Positions 34,112 to 45,739 of a DNA stretch of 64,000 nt are shown piece by piece. Under the pieces are notes generated by a model. It saw only the letters and a program-made list of their open reading frames with translations, was not told where the DNA came from and searched no databases. Source of the DNA: Parietaria judaica (Eukaryota > Streptophyta > Magnoliopsida > Rosales > Urticaceae); assembly GCA_954871525.1 (NCBI GenBank), contig OX940868.1:12142056-12206055 (forward strand). Direction: 5' to 3'. The translations under genes were made by a program, and so were the position numbers. The number at the start of each line of letters is the position of its first letter. Within the stretch, counting starts at the first letter, position 1.

Positions 34112-34120
34112 TATAAAATA
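34112..34120 (+). promoter_or_regulatory. Possible TATA box of the 126-aa protein gene
   Basis: TATAAAATA about 240 bp upstream of the ATG at 34359; a leader of about 210 nt would follow, ending in a CT-rich run (34318-34333). Confidence 0.45.
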
Positions 34121-34358
34121 CAACCGACTTTGTTCCATTTGGCGACAAACATTGTAGTATTCTCATTATCCCAAAACAATAATAATAATATAAAAATGCA
34201 ACATCATTTATCAATAAGCGTGTTCTGTGTTCACTGGCTCACCATTTCGACGAAGACAACCTCCACGAGATACGTGTAAACGAGCCCCTTGCACTTCATT
34301 AAAAAACTCTTCTTTAACATCTCTCTCTCTCTCACGTAATTCCAGTGAAAGCTCAAAC

Positions 34359-35560
34359 ATGGAAGATATCGTGCCTGAAACAGAGCTCCAAGAAGTCAAA
34401 AGAAGCATTGATGAAGAAGAACAAGAACAAGAAGAAGAGAATCAAGGTGGGACTGGGATCATAACCCACTTCATATCGAGCCTGGTCTCCCCGATGAGCC
34501 CTAAAGCCGGGAATTCGGCGCCGGAGAACGGCGAGGATTGCTGCAACGGGGATTTGAGAAGAAACCTGGTAACGAACCTGTTCCGTCGCGGGGAAGAAGA
34601 TGATGCGAAGGCGAGTGAGGAAGAGAGTACTGGTATAATCGACAACATTGTCTCTCACTTTCCGACATCAATCCCAGGTCCATCTCTTACATTTGGTATA
34701 TGTTTTGAATGTTTAAATCAGTTTTGGAGCTCATATATATATGTTAGTACGTATAGTTACAGTGTTCGGATTTGATCATCATTAAAAAAAAAAATCAAAT
34801 CCATTGAGAATGTCTTATTGGTTACACACAATCTATTTGGAATAACTAATTCAAACTGTATTTTCTCAAGTTAGAATGAGATCATAACTTATTAAAGAAC
34901 ACGTTTCAAAAAGTTCAATGGTACATACAAGTACAAATTGCGGAAGCAAAAAAGATCTAGTTATTTCCCGCCATCGTTTCGTTTTCGATGCGAGCTTTGG
35001 CTTCAGATCCGGCGAGCTTTTGGTTATTCTAAGCACTCGTCTCACTATTAAAAAAATTTGTGCGAATAATATTTTTACTTAAAGACATCATATTGTTAGT
35101 GTTTTCATAACAAAAATACAGTTTAATTTTTATAAATTAAAATTGTTAGAATTGGAGAATTCTATTATATTATCGAGTGATAATTTATTCACATGTTAAT
35201 TAAAGTCGGGATAATATAAAGTATTCGTTAATAAAAGTTATTAATCTATAAAGTATTAATTGAGAGGTTTTGATGTATTACGTAATCTTTAAATTAATTA
35301 CATAAACAATTTAAATATTGTATTTCATTTATAAGAAAAAAACAATAACATATAGGTCATGTGTGAATTGTTATTAACTTTGAGACAGATAAAAGTATAG
35401 ATTTATATTTAGGATTATTGATATAAATATTTTTGAGCGTGCATGAGAAGAATTGGGATGTAAATTTGACGTTTTGGCAAATGTGACTGACTAAGCAGAT
35501 GATGCTGTTCCAACAACTGATGAGGCCTCTATTCTCATAAATTCCATCGTCAAAGACTAA
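34359..35560 (+). CDS. Small acidic protein, two exons, 126 aa, function unknown
   Basis: Exon 1 is 34359-34677 (MEDIVPETEL...FPTSIP plus one base) with donor CCAG|GTCCAT. Exon 2 is 35499-35560 after CTAAGCAG, encoding DDAVPTTDEASILINSIVKD and a stop. The join is in frame. Residues 15-31 are an acidic EE/EQ run; then two similar hydrophobic segments, IITHFISSLVSPMSP (34-48) and IIDNIVSHFPTSIP (93-106), suggest an internal duplication. There is no signal peptide or membrane segment. The first ATG is 34359; the upstream open frame lacks ATG. I cannot name the family. Coding bias of exon 1 and the neat second exon argue that it is real, but the second exon rests on splice-site reading only. Confidence 0.65.
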
Positions 35561-36510
35561 GCAATAACAAGCCTTTTTTTTTTTTTTTGTGTGTGTGTGT
35601 ATTTTCAATTCAAGTTTTTTTCTTTTATTTCTTTTGACAATAGTGTTCTTGCTTGGTATCTTAATATATTTTAATTTTTATTGCTACATTTGAGCATTTA
35701 AGGTATTCTATATCGCGCTTACAGTTAATGTCGTTATTATGCTAATTTCAAATTCAGGTTTGATTTTATTTATTTTGGCAAAAAAAAAAAAAAAAAGATT
35801 TGTAAAGTGATATGAACCGGAAACTATTTAATGCAAACAAGAATATAAGAGTGCTTTCACCTCCAAAATCTTATCTCTCCTCTATAAAAGAGATTAAGTT
35901 TTAATAGGTTTGAAGAAAACTTTTCATTGAGCAAAATCCATAATATTATAGGTTATCTGTCATTAACAGTAATTTTTCATACAATTTATATATATAAAAA
36001 AAAAGTAATTTTTGATACAAAACCTTTAATTAAAATAAATTTTATGTTACAAAAATACTAAAAAAATAAAATCAAGTAGAAAAGATAAATTTTGAAAAGA
36101 AAGAGAAAAAATCATACATAAATTAGAGAGAAACATCTTAAAAGTAAAAATATTTTTGAAAATCGGGTTAGAGTGACTTATACTAGGAGTTTTGGATTTT
36201 TGAACCCCTAAACTCAGAACTCGGATCTGGTTATAAACTGGATGCGGTGTTTGAAAAATTGAATTCGGTTAAATCCAATTTTAATATGTATGTGGTTTTT
36301 TAAAATCGGATGCGGTTTAAAGTTTAAACCCTCGTTTTCCAGGTTTTAAAGAATAGGTAGGTATGTTACTTTAAGTGAATCTTTTGTTTGTATGACAAAT
36401 ATTGATGTCACATGTGATCGGATTAGATTAGATTAAATTAACGCTCTTCGACTGAGCCGAAACCACAGGAATTAAGAAACTGAAAGAAGAAAAGGAAGGA
36501 CAGAGATATA

Positions 36511-36516
<6 letters not shown>
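35561..36516. other. AT-rich intergenic
   Basis: Contains A/T runs and, near 36190-36350, degenerate GGTT(A/T)AAAC-type repeats. No gene seen. Confidence 0.45.
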
Positions 36517-36546
<30 letters not shown>

Positions 36547-36754
36547 GTTAATTGCGGCAATAATGCACAATCTTTGGTCAACCGGAGTTTTAGTTTCTCA
36601 ACCTTTCAAAGTGTGGGCAAAAATACACAACGTTTGTTGAATGTAAAATCCGTTTGTCCTTCCGTTAGGGATGTTAAATTATGCTGACGTGACATCTTAA
36701 ACTGTCAAATAGATTGCCAACTTGTAATATAAATAACATAACTTAATTAATAAG

Positions 36755-39399
36755 TGTAACGACCCGACTTTTTTTGGAAGTCGTCACTTACTACCTACTT
36801 TAAAACCCTTTGAAAATACTTGGCCATTTTTTTTTATAACTTCAAGTAAAGTAAGTAAATACGTACGTAGTAAAAATATTTACCAGGAACTCCTTTTTCA
36901 AAACCAAAATGTATAAGAAATAAAATATGTGGAAAACGTCTTCAGAGTGATTACCCATTCACCCAATCCCTCGCACATCCTCCACCGTCACCGTCCAATC
37001 CACCACAAAATCATATCATAGGTTTCTTACCTAGAGTACGAACGAAAAATCTTTTATGTGAGCTTAAAGCTCAGTGAGATACAACTATTTTCTCACAAAA
37101 TAATAATGTAAAGAAAACATAACATGCAAATGTTCAATTATGCTTCACTTTTACGTTTTAGGAATCCATTACTAATCTTTTCCTAGGTCATCACCATCTT
37201 GTGTATGTACCAACTTGTGCGCGGGTTGTTGGATCGACGGGGTGTACATGTCCCGAAGTCCTAGGCCAATACATCTGGCGGTTCATGATACCGCATGATA
37301 AATTCCTTCATTAATACGCTCATCTCGGGAAAGAAATCATAATTTGGCAGTTTAGCTAAACTGCAAGATAAATCCTGTCCTCAATACGCTCATCTCGGGG
37401 AAAAATCTTAACTTCAAGAACCTCCTCGTGAGGTGTGGTACGACACTTTATTAATTCCTATGTTTCTCTTGTTCTTGTTATCATAAGCTTATGAACTAAC
37501 AACATTCCGTATCTTGTTCCTTTGGCTAAAGGATAACAACATCTCTCGACAATAATTCATGATCGTCACATAATCAGCATCAATCTTTCATATTCATCTT
37601 TATATCATTAAATTATAATAACATGTATCAAACAATCATAACGAATGCACATTCAATGATATCTAACACACATATCAACAGACAACACAATCAAACATAT
37701 CAAGCAAAACTTTTATTTTCAAACTAATTCGTACTGCAGTGAGGTTGAACTCACCTCAAACGCTACGATCGTCTTACTAGCGACTCTGGCGAAGGCACCT
37801 CTACGATTGACGTTCCTAGGTAATTAGATACCCAACTATGAATTAGAACTGGCTCACTCATAAATATCCTAACACTTGGCTTAACGACTAAAACGAGATT
37901 TGTGCTTGTACGTGTAAAAGGACTTTTTAGGTCTTTTCTCGATATAATAAAATTGGTTACGAAATGTAAAAAGCGTTCTGAACAAACCGCTATTATTTTT
38001 CAAAAAAGAAGAAATTTCGTGTTTTAAATAATTTCAAAAGACAACTGTAACTATGAGATATACTGATATTCTTGTTCGTAATCTTATAACTCGATTTCGG
38101 GCTAGATCCCGAACGATTTTCAAATTTCTTAAAACACAAAACATTCTCAAAATTGGATTCTCTATAAAATATATCTCTGCATAAAATCTATAATTCATAT
38201 TCTATGAATTTTAAAACTAAAAATGAAAATCTGATCTGCAGAATTTTATTGTTTTTCCAGAAGATTGAAAAATTAAAAATACGATATCAAGCGATTAAGA
38301 ACTCCAAAAATTATGCAATTAAATATGGGACTTCTATGCACCTAATAGAAATTGTGGTTAAAATTTCAGCAAAAAAAAATGCGTAGTTTGGGATATAAAA
38401 TTCGACAAAATTCTGCTACTCGAGATTACGAAAATAAAATTGGATTTAATAAGATAAGCATACTCATACCTTGATTATGGAAGAAGAAGAATAAATTTGA
38501 TGGCTGATGAGATTGAAGACTGTGAGTTTTTCACTATATCCTCTCTATAGAATTTCTAGGTTTTGAAGAGAATGAGGCTACGGGAGATTTTTGAAAAATA
38601 TGAAACCCTAAGTCTAATATAAAACCCTAAATAGTTATTATTTTTCGCAGCTCCCTTTTTCTTCCCAAAAAATATATATTTTTAAGAGAAATAGCATGAG
38701 ATAGCCGAATTGAAATGTTTGATTAGCCAAATAGCCAACCTTTCTTTTTTCTTTGCAAAATAGCCAAATAGTTATTTAATAACATATTTTATACCTATAA
38801 TACCCTTTTAACATATTAACGTGTATTAACGTGGTTAATTTGTTTTAAAAAATTATATTTTTTTTGAAAAAAAAAATAATTTTTTTCTTAAAATTTTAAT
38901 CACGATTTTTTATTTTTAAACGTATTAACTTCGTTAATACGTTTATTAACGTGTATTAACGGAGTTATTTGTTTAAAAATAAAAAATCGTGATTAAAATT
39001 TTAACAAAAAAATTCAAAAAAAATCAAAAAAAATTAATTTATTTTTAAACAAATTAACCACGTAAATACGTTTATTAACGTGTATTAACAGAGTTAATTT
39101 GCTTAAACAATCGTGAATAAATATAACAAAATATTAACCACGTTAGTACAAGGGTAATCCGGTCTTTCGTGATTTATTAACGTGGTTAATTGGCTATTTG
39201 ACAATATTAACTAAAACATTGGCTATTTGGCTAATTAGAGTTTGAAGTTTGGCTATTTGGCTATTTGCCCTTTTTTTTAATTATGTACCAAATCTTTGAT
39301 ATATTATTTGCTTTAAAAATCCTAAATTAATTAGATAGAAATATAGAATAAAAACGTACTCATTTTATTTTCTATCTCTAGTAAAAGTGGGATCTCACA
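36755..39399 (+). mobile_element. Solo LTR, about 2.6 kb, inside the TIR element
   Basis: Starts TGTAACGACCCGAC and ends GTGGGATCTCACA. Flanks are ATAAG (36750-36754) and ATAAA (39400-39404), a one-mismatch 5-bp duplication. The internal GAGCTTAAAGCTCAGTGAG segment and overall size resemble LTRs of the large Tekay/Del-type Ty3 elements. It contains a later foldback insertion (38683-39280). No gag or pol is present. Confidence 0.7.
38683..39280. mobile_element. Foldback MITE nested in the solo LTR
   Basis: ATAGCCAAATAGCCAAC-type motifs at the left (38700-38770) face GGCTATTTGGCTAATTAG and GGCTATTTGGCTATTTG at the right (39218-39270). TTAACGTGTATTAACG(T/G) units recur inside on both strands. 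Nesting makes it the youngest of three layers here. Confidence 0.6.
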
Positions 39400-39984
39400 A
39401 TAAAAATAAATTAAATCATATTTTAATTACAATTCAAAAAATAAATTAAAACTTTAAATAAACGAGCAATACTTATTTAATGCGTAGTTCCTATTTAAAC
39501 TCGTGCTTCAATATTATTCAAATCTTTACTATATCGTTTTATATTTATAGTTGTTCTTAATAATCGGTCGTTTTTTCCAAAATTTTAGTCGTGTTTAATA
39601 CACTGTCGTTATGTAATCTTTGCAAATTTTAGTCGTGTCTAATAATCTGTCGTTTTTCAAAATTTTAGTCATGTTCGACTAAGAGTCTGTTAGATTTTTA
39701 GGGGGGAGTAAAAATTATTAATTTAATTTAAAGTATTAATTTGTTTTTTGAATCATAATTAAAATATGATTTAATTTATTCTTATTAATTAAGTTATGTA
39801 ATTAATATTACAAGTTGGCAGTCCATTTGGCAGTTTAACGATGCCACAGCAGCAAAATTTAGCATCCCTAATGGAAGGACCAACGGATTTTACATTCAAC
39901 AAACGTTGTGTAATTTTTTTCCCACACTTTGAAAGTTTGGGGACCTAAAACCCCTGTTGACCAAAGGTTGTGCATTATTGCCGC

Positions 39985-40028
<44 letters not shown>

Positions 40029-40442
40029 TCTCATTGGCTGCCATTTGTCTCATTGGTTGCCATTTCACCCACCATGTGGCATTTGACCGCAATGTGACAT
40101 TTTTTAACTTTTTATTTTTTTCTTAAGCATTTTTTTATTAACCATTACTTTTTCTAATATCAGTTTTGGGTTGCCTTTTTTACAGGGGGCTCGGGTTTAC
40201 TTCTCTAGATCAGTTTTCGGGATGACTTTTCTACAACAAGCTCGGGTTAGATATATATAGTTTATATCGGTTTCGGGTTGCCTTTTATACTTTTATTATG
40301 CCCTTTAAATATATAGTTTATATATATTTATTGTGTAAATATATAGAGTTTATATATATGCATTATGTATATATATATAAATGTATTGTGTAAAGTTTAT
40401 ACAGTTTATAGGTATTATACATATATAAAGTCTAAATATATA

Positions 40443-40473
<31 letters not shown>

Positions 40474-40570
40474 CTCTATATATAGAGAGTTTATATATAT
40501 ATATATGTATACAGTTTATAACAGTTTATAAAGTATAAACATGTACAGTTTTTATATATTGTATATATAT

Positions 40571-40869
40571 TGATGTAGACAGAAATACGTTGAACACGAA
40601 AAATGCGTCTTTGCGAGATAAAACTCGACTTTCTCAAGCGACAGCTCATTTTTTATTATTATTCATCATGATTAACTTTCTTACATGAGTTTCCTCTTTT
40701 TTTTGACACAAGAAATCCATAACAAAAATCATAAAGCCATGATATAATATTCCTAATTTAACTAAATCAAATCAAAATAAAATAAAAAATAAATGAAAAT
40801 AATATCATAGTAAAGAGAATAAATCCAATGCATGAATTGAGGATCGATATTCCATTGTCAATTGCATCA
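40571..40869 (-). repeat. 3' LTR of the TRIM-like element
   Basis: 299 bp, TGATG...CATCA; differs from its partner by scattered substitutions and small indels, suggesting an insertion that is not very recent. Confidence 0.85.
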
Positions 40870-41096
40870 TTATCCTCGGTTTGGAGAAATTGGTCCTCGA
40901 ATTTCTTAGGGCGGGTCACTAATGAAATCGAGTGGCTCATTAAAGTTAGGTTTCACGGTTGTTACAGCGGGTGGCTCTTCCGCACACTTGTGTAGTAGTT
41001 TCTCGTGGACCTCTTCACGTTTGTCGTCCTCCTCGGGTATATATCCTTGCGTGTCAACCCAAAGATAAATTTTGATTCTTTAACCTCTTTCTCAAA

Positions 41097-41460
41097 TCAA
41101 ACCAAAAATATTTTCTCCGGGAAAAGGTTGCTCGGACTCAATAAAACATTGACCTTCACCGTTGCGGTTAAACATGACTTATGAACAACAAGAAATATAG
41201 ACATGCGACTCTCGAATTTTTTCTTTTTATCTTCGGCCTCATCACATTCGGCATCCTCGTGCTCGATCTCGTCACTTTTTGTGTTGTCATACACGACCTC
41301 GTCATAGATGGTTTTGGCGTACTCCGCCTCTTCGTACATGGGCTCGTCATACTCATCGTACACGGGTTCTTCATACTCCGTCTAGCCATAAATCTACTTG
41401 TCATACACCACCTCGTCTTGCTCCGCCTCATTGTACGTCGTTTCGTCGTACTCCGAGATA
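41097..41460 (-). pseudogene. Degenerate reading frame with acidic tyrosine repeats inside the TRIM
   Basis: Read on the minus strand, units of the form (E/D)xxYDE recur, for example EYDETTYNEAEQDEVVYDK and, after two TAG codons, EEPVYDEYDEPMYEEAEY. The frame then runs on through a lysine-rich stretch to a stop at 41097. The two stops and lack of an in-frame ATG suggest a decayed coding repeat. I do not recognise the protein. It may derive from a captured host sequence or from expansion of a short motif. Confidence 0.4.
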
Positions 41461-41752
41461 GTCACCTGGAACGCCGCTACCCATCACGCATCTTTTGGGA
41501 CCGCCTCACGTGGACAAATCGCGTGACCTAATTAGTTTCAAAAATTCTGCCCGAACAGTTCGCCCGCTTGTCCTTGGTGTCACTCTTGTCTCGGTGTCGT
41601 TGCTCTGTTTGATTGTTCATCATTGCAGCCATTAAAGGGATCAACAATTCCACTTAAGCACGCAATATGTCGACCTCTTCTCGTCACATCATATCCTCCA
41701 CGAAAGTGTCGTGAACAACTCGCTTCTTCTATGCCTCTCCACAGAAACGAGT

Positions 41753-41765
41753 GGCTCTGATACCA
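41753..41765 (-). other. Primer-binding site (initiator-Met tRNA) of the TRIM
   Basis: TGGTATCAGAGCC on the minus strand, the standard complement of the 3' end of plant initiator-Met tRNA, adjacent to the 5' LTR. Confidence 0.9.
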
Positions 41766-41767
41766 AG

Positions 41768-42056
41768 TGATGTAGAGAGAAATACATTGAACACGAAAAA
41801 CGCGTTTTGAGATAAAACTCGACTTTCTCAAGTAAAAGTTCAAATTTTTAATTCATCATACTAACTTTCTTACATGTATTTCCTCTTATTTTATAACACA
41901 AGAAATCCATCATGAAAACCATAAAGCCATGATCTAATATTCCTAATTTAACTAAATTAAATAAACATAAGGTAAAGAAAATAAATGAAAGTAATATCAT
42001 AGTAAAAGAATAAATCTCATGCATGAATTGAGAATATTCCATTCTCAATTGCATCA
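41768..42056 (-). repeat. 5' LTR of the TRIM-like element
   Basis: 289-bp partner of the repeat at 40571-40869, TGATG...CATCA. Confidence 0.85.
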
Positions 42057-42067
42057 TACATATATAT

Positions 42068-42692
42068 TAGGGGTGTGCAGAAAAACCGGTAACCGAATTT
42101 TAAAACCGTAACCGGAAATTATCCGGTTTAAAATAACCGTAACCGGTTTATTTTGAAAACAGGTTAAGGTTAACCGTATCCGGTTTCAAACAGGATAAGG
42201 TTACAGGTTAATTATTTTACAAAACAGGTTAATTTGGTAACCGGTTTTTCTAACCGGTTTTAATATTACATTTTTTATTTATATATTTTAAAATTAATTT
42301 AATAGGATTTCTCTCTTCCCAAAAAAAAAAAGCCTCTTCGATTCCTTGCCTCTTCGATTCCTTCTCTTTCTATATATAACTGTTACTTTTTGGTTTTATG
42401 TTTTGGATCGGTGTATTTCATTTTGGACTCGGTTGTCTTATTGCTATTTATTTTGGACCGATTTATTTTATCGTTGCGAATCTGTTGAATGCTATTAAAA
42501 AAAAAAAAAAAAAACAGGTTAAGGTTAGTAAACAGGTTAATTAGATTTTAATAACCGGAAATTAGGTTAACCGGTTTCCGGTTAACCGGTTTTAAAAACA
42601 GGTTAAGGTTATTAAAACATGACTAACCGGAATTAGGTTAAGGATACCAAATAGTTGAAAATAAACAGGTTAACCGACCGGTTGCAGCCCTA
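42068..42692. mobile_element. hAT-like MITE with ACCGGTTA repeats
   Basis: Ends TAGGGGTGTGCAG and TTGCAGCCCTA, imperfect inverted repeats. Flanks ATATATAT on both sides (42060-42067, 42693-42700) fit an 8-bp duplication, though the AT-rich context weakens this. Interior dense in AACCGGTT and TAACCGTAACCGG. Confidence 0.7.
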
Positions 42693-42799
42693 ATATATAT
42701 AGTATATATATATATATATATACGTATTGTATAAATATATAGTTTATATATTTGTAAAATTGTATAAACTTACTTGTATCTGAGTTCGTTTAAATACTT

Positions 42800-42803
<4 letters not shown>

Positions 42804-42839
<36 letters not shown>
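42804..42839. repeat. AT microsatellite
   Basis: A (TA)n run of about 18 units; other long (AT)n runs lie at about 36517-36544, 39988-40024, 26262-26290 and 20957-20978. Confidence 0.9.
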
Positions 42840-42841
<2 letters not shown>

Positions 42842-43268
42842 CATTTTATTCTCTCTCAGATCTGTCGTTGTCCCTCTGGCCGGCGGAGTTACGTAGTGGA
42901 TCCGACGTCGGTCAGGCATCCTCCTTGTGCGTGAAACTGTGTGCGTCGATGGGTGCTTCACGACGCGTAGTCACCGCGGCATAGTCACCAGAGCTCGATC
43001 GACGGCGAAACTTTGGCGGCCAGAGACTAAGCCCGGTGTAAGAAAGTCAATCGGACCCCAGGCCAAAAAAGCAACCCGAGCCCAGTGTAAAAAGTCAACC
43101 CAAAAACCGATCCAAAGAAGCCACCCGAGCCCGATGTAAAAAAGGGAACCCAAATCCGAAACAGAAGTCAGCCAATAGGACAAAATTTAATGGTGAAAAT
43201 CGAAAAATAAACGGAGAGATCATTAGCCGCTAACATAATGCAGTATGACACATTGGCCGCCAAAAAAA

Positions 43269-43810
43269 ATTGTACTAAAAAAAAAAAAAAAAGACTTCTT
43301 TTGAGAATTCATATAGAACCATATCATCCAAATACCCCCGGCCAAAAAACAAAAACTCTATTCGGGAGAATATGAACTTAAATGAAAACCCAAATACAAA
43401 ATTAATCTTTTTTAAAACATTGAAGGCTTTAATTGCAGTTTACCCTATATAGTAATATAATGTATAAACTCATAAATAGAAATCACATATAAATGCAAAA
43501 GGTCAATCGGAAAGTATCAGTCAAATCCACGTGGCTTCTCGGTCTTCTATACTTTTGATTTTTGGAGTAAATTAGTTACCGTCTTATTTTGTGACATTAG
43601 GTTAATGGGACTAGAGCGTGTTAGTTATTGTTTTTTTCTTTTGTGTGTGATAGCTTTGAGTTCGTTACAAATTTACAATAGTATGTTGTCTATTTCTCAT
43701 GAACAATGTTATAAAATCGACTATTAAATGTTTTGGTTGATTATGAAATGAAAATCATATAAGTTATGGTTTATTAGAATTAACCATCAATTATATTCTC
43801 CATTCAAGGT
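43269..43810. other. AT-rich intergenic, no gene seen
   Basis: No supported feature. Confidence 0.45.
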
Positions 43811-44860
43811 AGAGGTGTCAAGTGGGCCGGGTGGGCCGGCCCGGCCCATAACCCGTTAAGCCTGCATGTTAAACGGGGCGGGCTTGAACCGCCCCGTTCA
43901 ATGTGTGGGGCGGGTTTTGGAAAAGCCATCAAGGCCCACCCCGGCCCATGAACCCGAACCCACAATGTCACGGGGCGGGCTTTTTACGAGTCGAATTTAG
44001 TGGGCTTTTACGAGTCGACTTTAGTGGACTTTTACAAGTCGAATTTAGTGGGCTTTTACGAGTCAAATAATGAAATTGATTAGTAAGTTATATAATTGAT
44101 TAGCGAATTATAACTTGAAAGTCTAAAATTGATGAACGTTGAATTGATTCGTGAATTTCAAGATGAACTGATTCGTGAATTCAAGATGTAGAGGTTAAAT
44201 AGTGAATATGATAGTGATAATTGAATAATAAAATGATAATAAGTTTTTTTTTTTAAATTAATTATTGAATATAAAATTAGAACAATGATTTATGAACGTG
44301 ACCAGTAATCATAAATTGTAAAATTAAAACTAGTGAATTAAGAATATGCTTTATACATGAAATTAATCAATTTTGTATTGATTAATTCATTCTCAAACTA
44401 AAATTAAAATCAATAAATGCAAATCGATTAGCGAATTTTGATAAAAAAGTTAAAATTTAATTAAAAAAATTTAAGAGCTACATTACGTAAAATATATTTA
44501 CAAAATAAATTAATAGATCATGTAATATAAAGATAATTTTTAATTTCTATAACAATAAAATATTTAGAATAATTTTTTATAATATTTTTATTAGTATAAG
44601 TAATACAACTTAATAGTTTTTAATTTAAAAATATGGTTTATGTGGGCTTTTAAAGGGACGGGGCGAGTTGGCCACATGGCGGGTTTATATGGGCTTCGGG
44701 GCGGGGCATAGCGGGCTTTTGAACGGGGCGGGGCGGGTGGGCTTTTTGGGTGGGGCGAGGCGGGTTCGGGGCTGGCCTAGGAAAGCATAACCCGTCCTGA
44801 CCCTTTTGATAGGGGCGGGCCTAGGAAAGCATAACCCGTCCTGAGCCTTTTAATAATTTA
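43811..44860. repeat. GGGCC/GGGGCGGG-rich repeat, probable hAT-like MITE
   Basis: Begins TAGAGGTGTCAAGTGGGCC, a start typical of a widespread plant MITE type with CCCG/GGGC motifs. GGGGCGGGC and ACGAGTCGA motifs cluster at both sides of an AT-rich core, and a 45-bp block with CCTAGGAAAGCATAACCCGTC is duplicated at the right (about 44780-44855). A right terminal repeat was not identified. Confidence 0.5.
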
Positions 44861-45739
44861 TGGTTGAATTTAAATGAAAAAAATGTAATAAAATATGATT
44901 TATGTCACCGAAAAGAAAGTATGTTTTATTTGAAAGTAATATATATTAATATTATGTCTAAAAAATATTTGCCATAATTCAAAAGTTATTCATATTTCAT
45001 TACTTTAATTACATGTTTAAATAATATAATATATAAAGTAATAAATATTATGTTTCAAGAGTTTGTAATTAAGTTAGTATTTAAAAATATACATAATTTA
45101 AGTACATTTGGTAATATGTTAGTAATATCATTAGAATATATATATATATAAATGATTTTAATAATTTATTATATAAATTAATTTCATACTTAATATCTTA
45201 TTATCAATAATATAATATTGTTATAGAATGATTATATTATTATGGTTTTATTTTGTACAATTGAGTTGATGACCAAAGACAAAAAACAACTTCAAGTCGT
45301 TTTATGTTTTTCTTCATGAAAATTTCAGTGGTCTGGAAGACCGGTCTCAGAAAACAGAGACAACTGGTAACCAAACATGGTCGGCGAAACCACTATGACA
45401 CTTTTGAAACCAAAACCAGAAATTGGTCTCAGAGACCATAACCAAACGCCACCTTAATGATTTTTTGTTTTTGTTTTGTAAAGTTAACGGGCTTTGTCAT
45501 AAGGCTCCCCGGAAACTAAACTAGGCGGACGTATGGTATAGTGATAAAATCTCGAAGAAAATTGTAATGCGTAATTGCTTTTCGTACAATCGTATGCTCT
45601 AACTAACAGAAGAAAAAAATATGATTTCATATTTTCATTCCTTATTCTTAGCTATATTTTTTTTTTGCTTGATTATTCTCAACGATTGACTAGCTTGCCT
45701 TACATTAAAGCCTTATCAGTTAATTACAAAATCGTAAAT
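44861..45739. other. AT-rich intergenic, no gene seen
   Basis: A GGTCTC-rich stretch near 45328-45440 (ACCGGTCTCAG, CAGAAATTGGTCTCAG) resembles a MITE interior. No gene. Confidence 0.4.

Larger units (their letters stand above)
36545..39990. mobile_element. TIR element (MULE-like) split by a solo LTR
   Basis: About 210 bp at the left (36545-36754, starting GGGTTAATTGCGGCAATAATG) is repeated in reverse complement at the right (about 39780-39990, ending CATTATTGCCGCAATT). Shared blocks include CAACGTTTGTTGAATGTAAAATCCGTT and GCCAACTTGTAATAT. Both ends sit in (AT)n runs, which hides the target duplication. The end motif matches the element at 58508-59237. Without the LTR at 36755-39399 the element would be about 800 bp. 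Confidence 0.75.
40571..42056 (-). mobile_element. TRIM-like non-autonomous LTR element
   Basis: Two direct repeats, 40571-40869 and 41768-42056, begin TGATGTAGA and end TTGCATCA. A primer-binding site complementary to initiator-Met tRNA (TGGTATCAGAGCC, minus strand) occupies 41753-41765, two bases inside the right repeat, so the right LTR is the 5' LTR and the element runs on the minus strand. Flanks are TATAT (40566-40570) and TACAT (42057-42061), a near-match duplication. Only 898 bp of interior, with no reverse transcriptase or integrase. Confidence 0.85.
40029..43268. repeat. Inverted-repeat unit enclosing a TRIM and a MITE
   Basis: Left arm (about 40029-40300) and right arm (about 43030-43268) match in reverse complement: GGTTGCC/GACTTTTTTACA, GGGCTCGGGT, TTTATTTTTT/CGATTTT and GGC(T/G)GCCAATG blocks recur in order. 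This is a degenerate TIR transposon of which about 1.1 kb remains once the nested TRIM (40571-42056) and hAT MITE (42068-42692) are removed. Ends are approximate. The left arm abuts the (AT)n run that ends the neighbouring element. Confidence 0.55.

Noticed and set aside
41181..41531. 116-codon plus-strand ORF rich in hydrophobic residues
   Set aside because: It is the complement of the acidic tyrosine repeat inside the TRIM and has no features of a real membrane protein.
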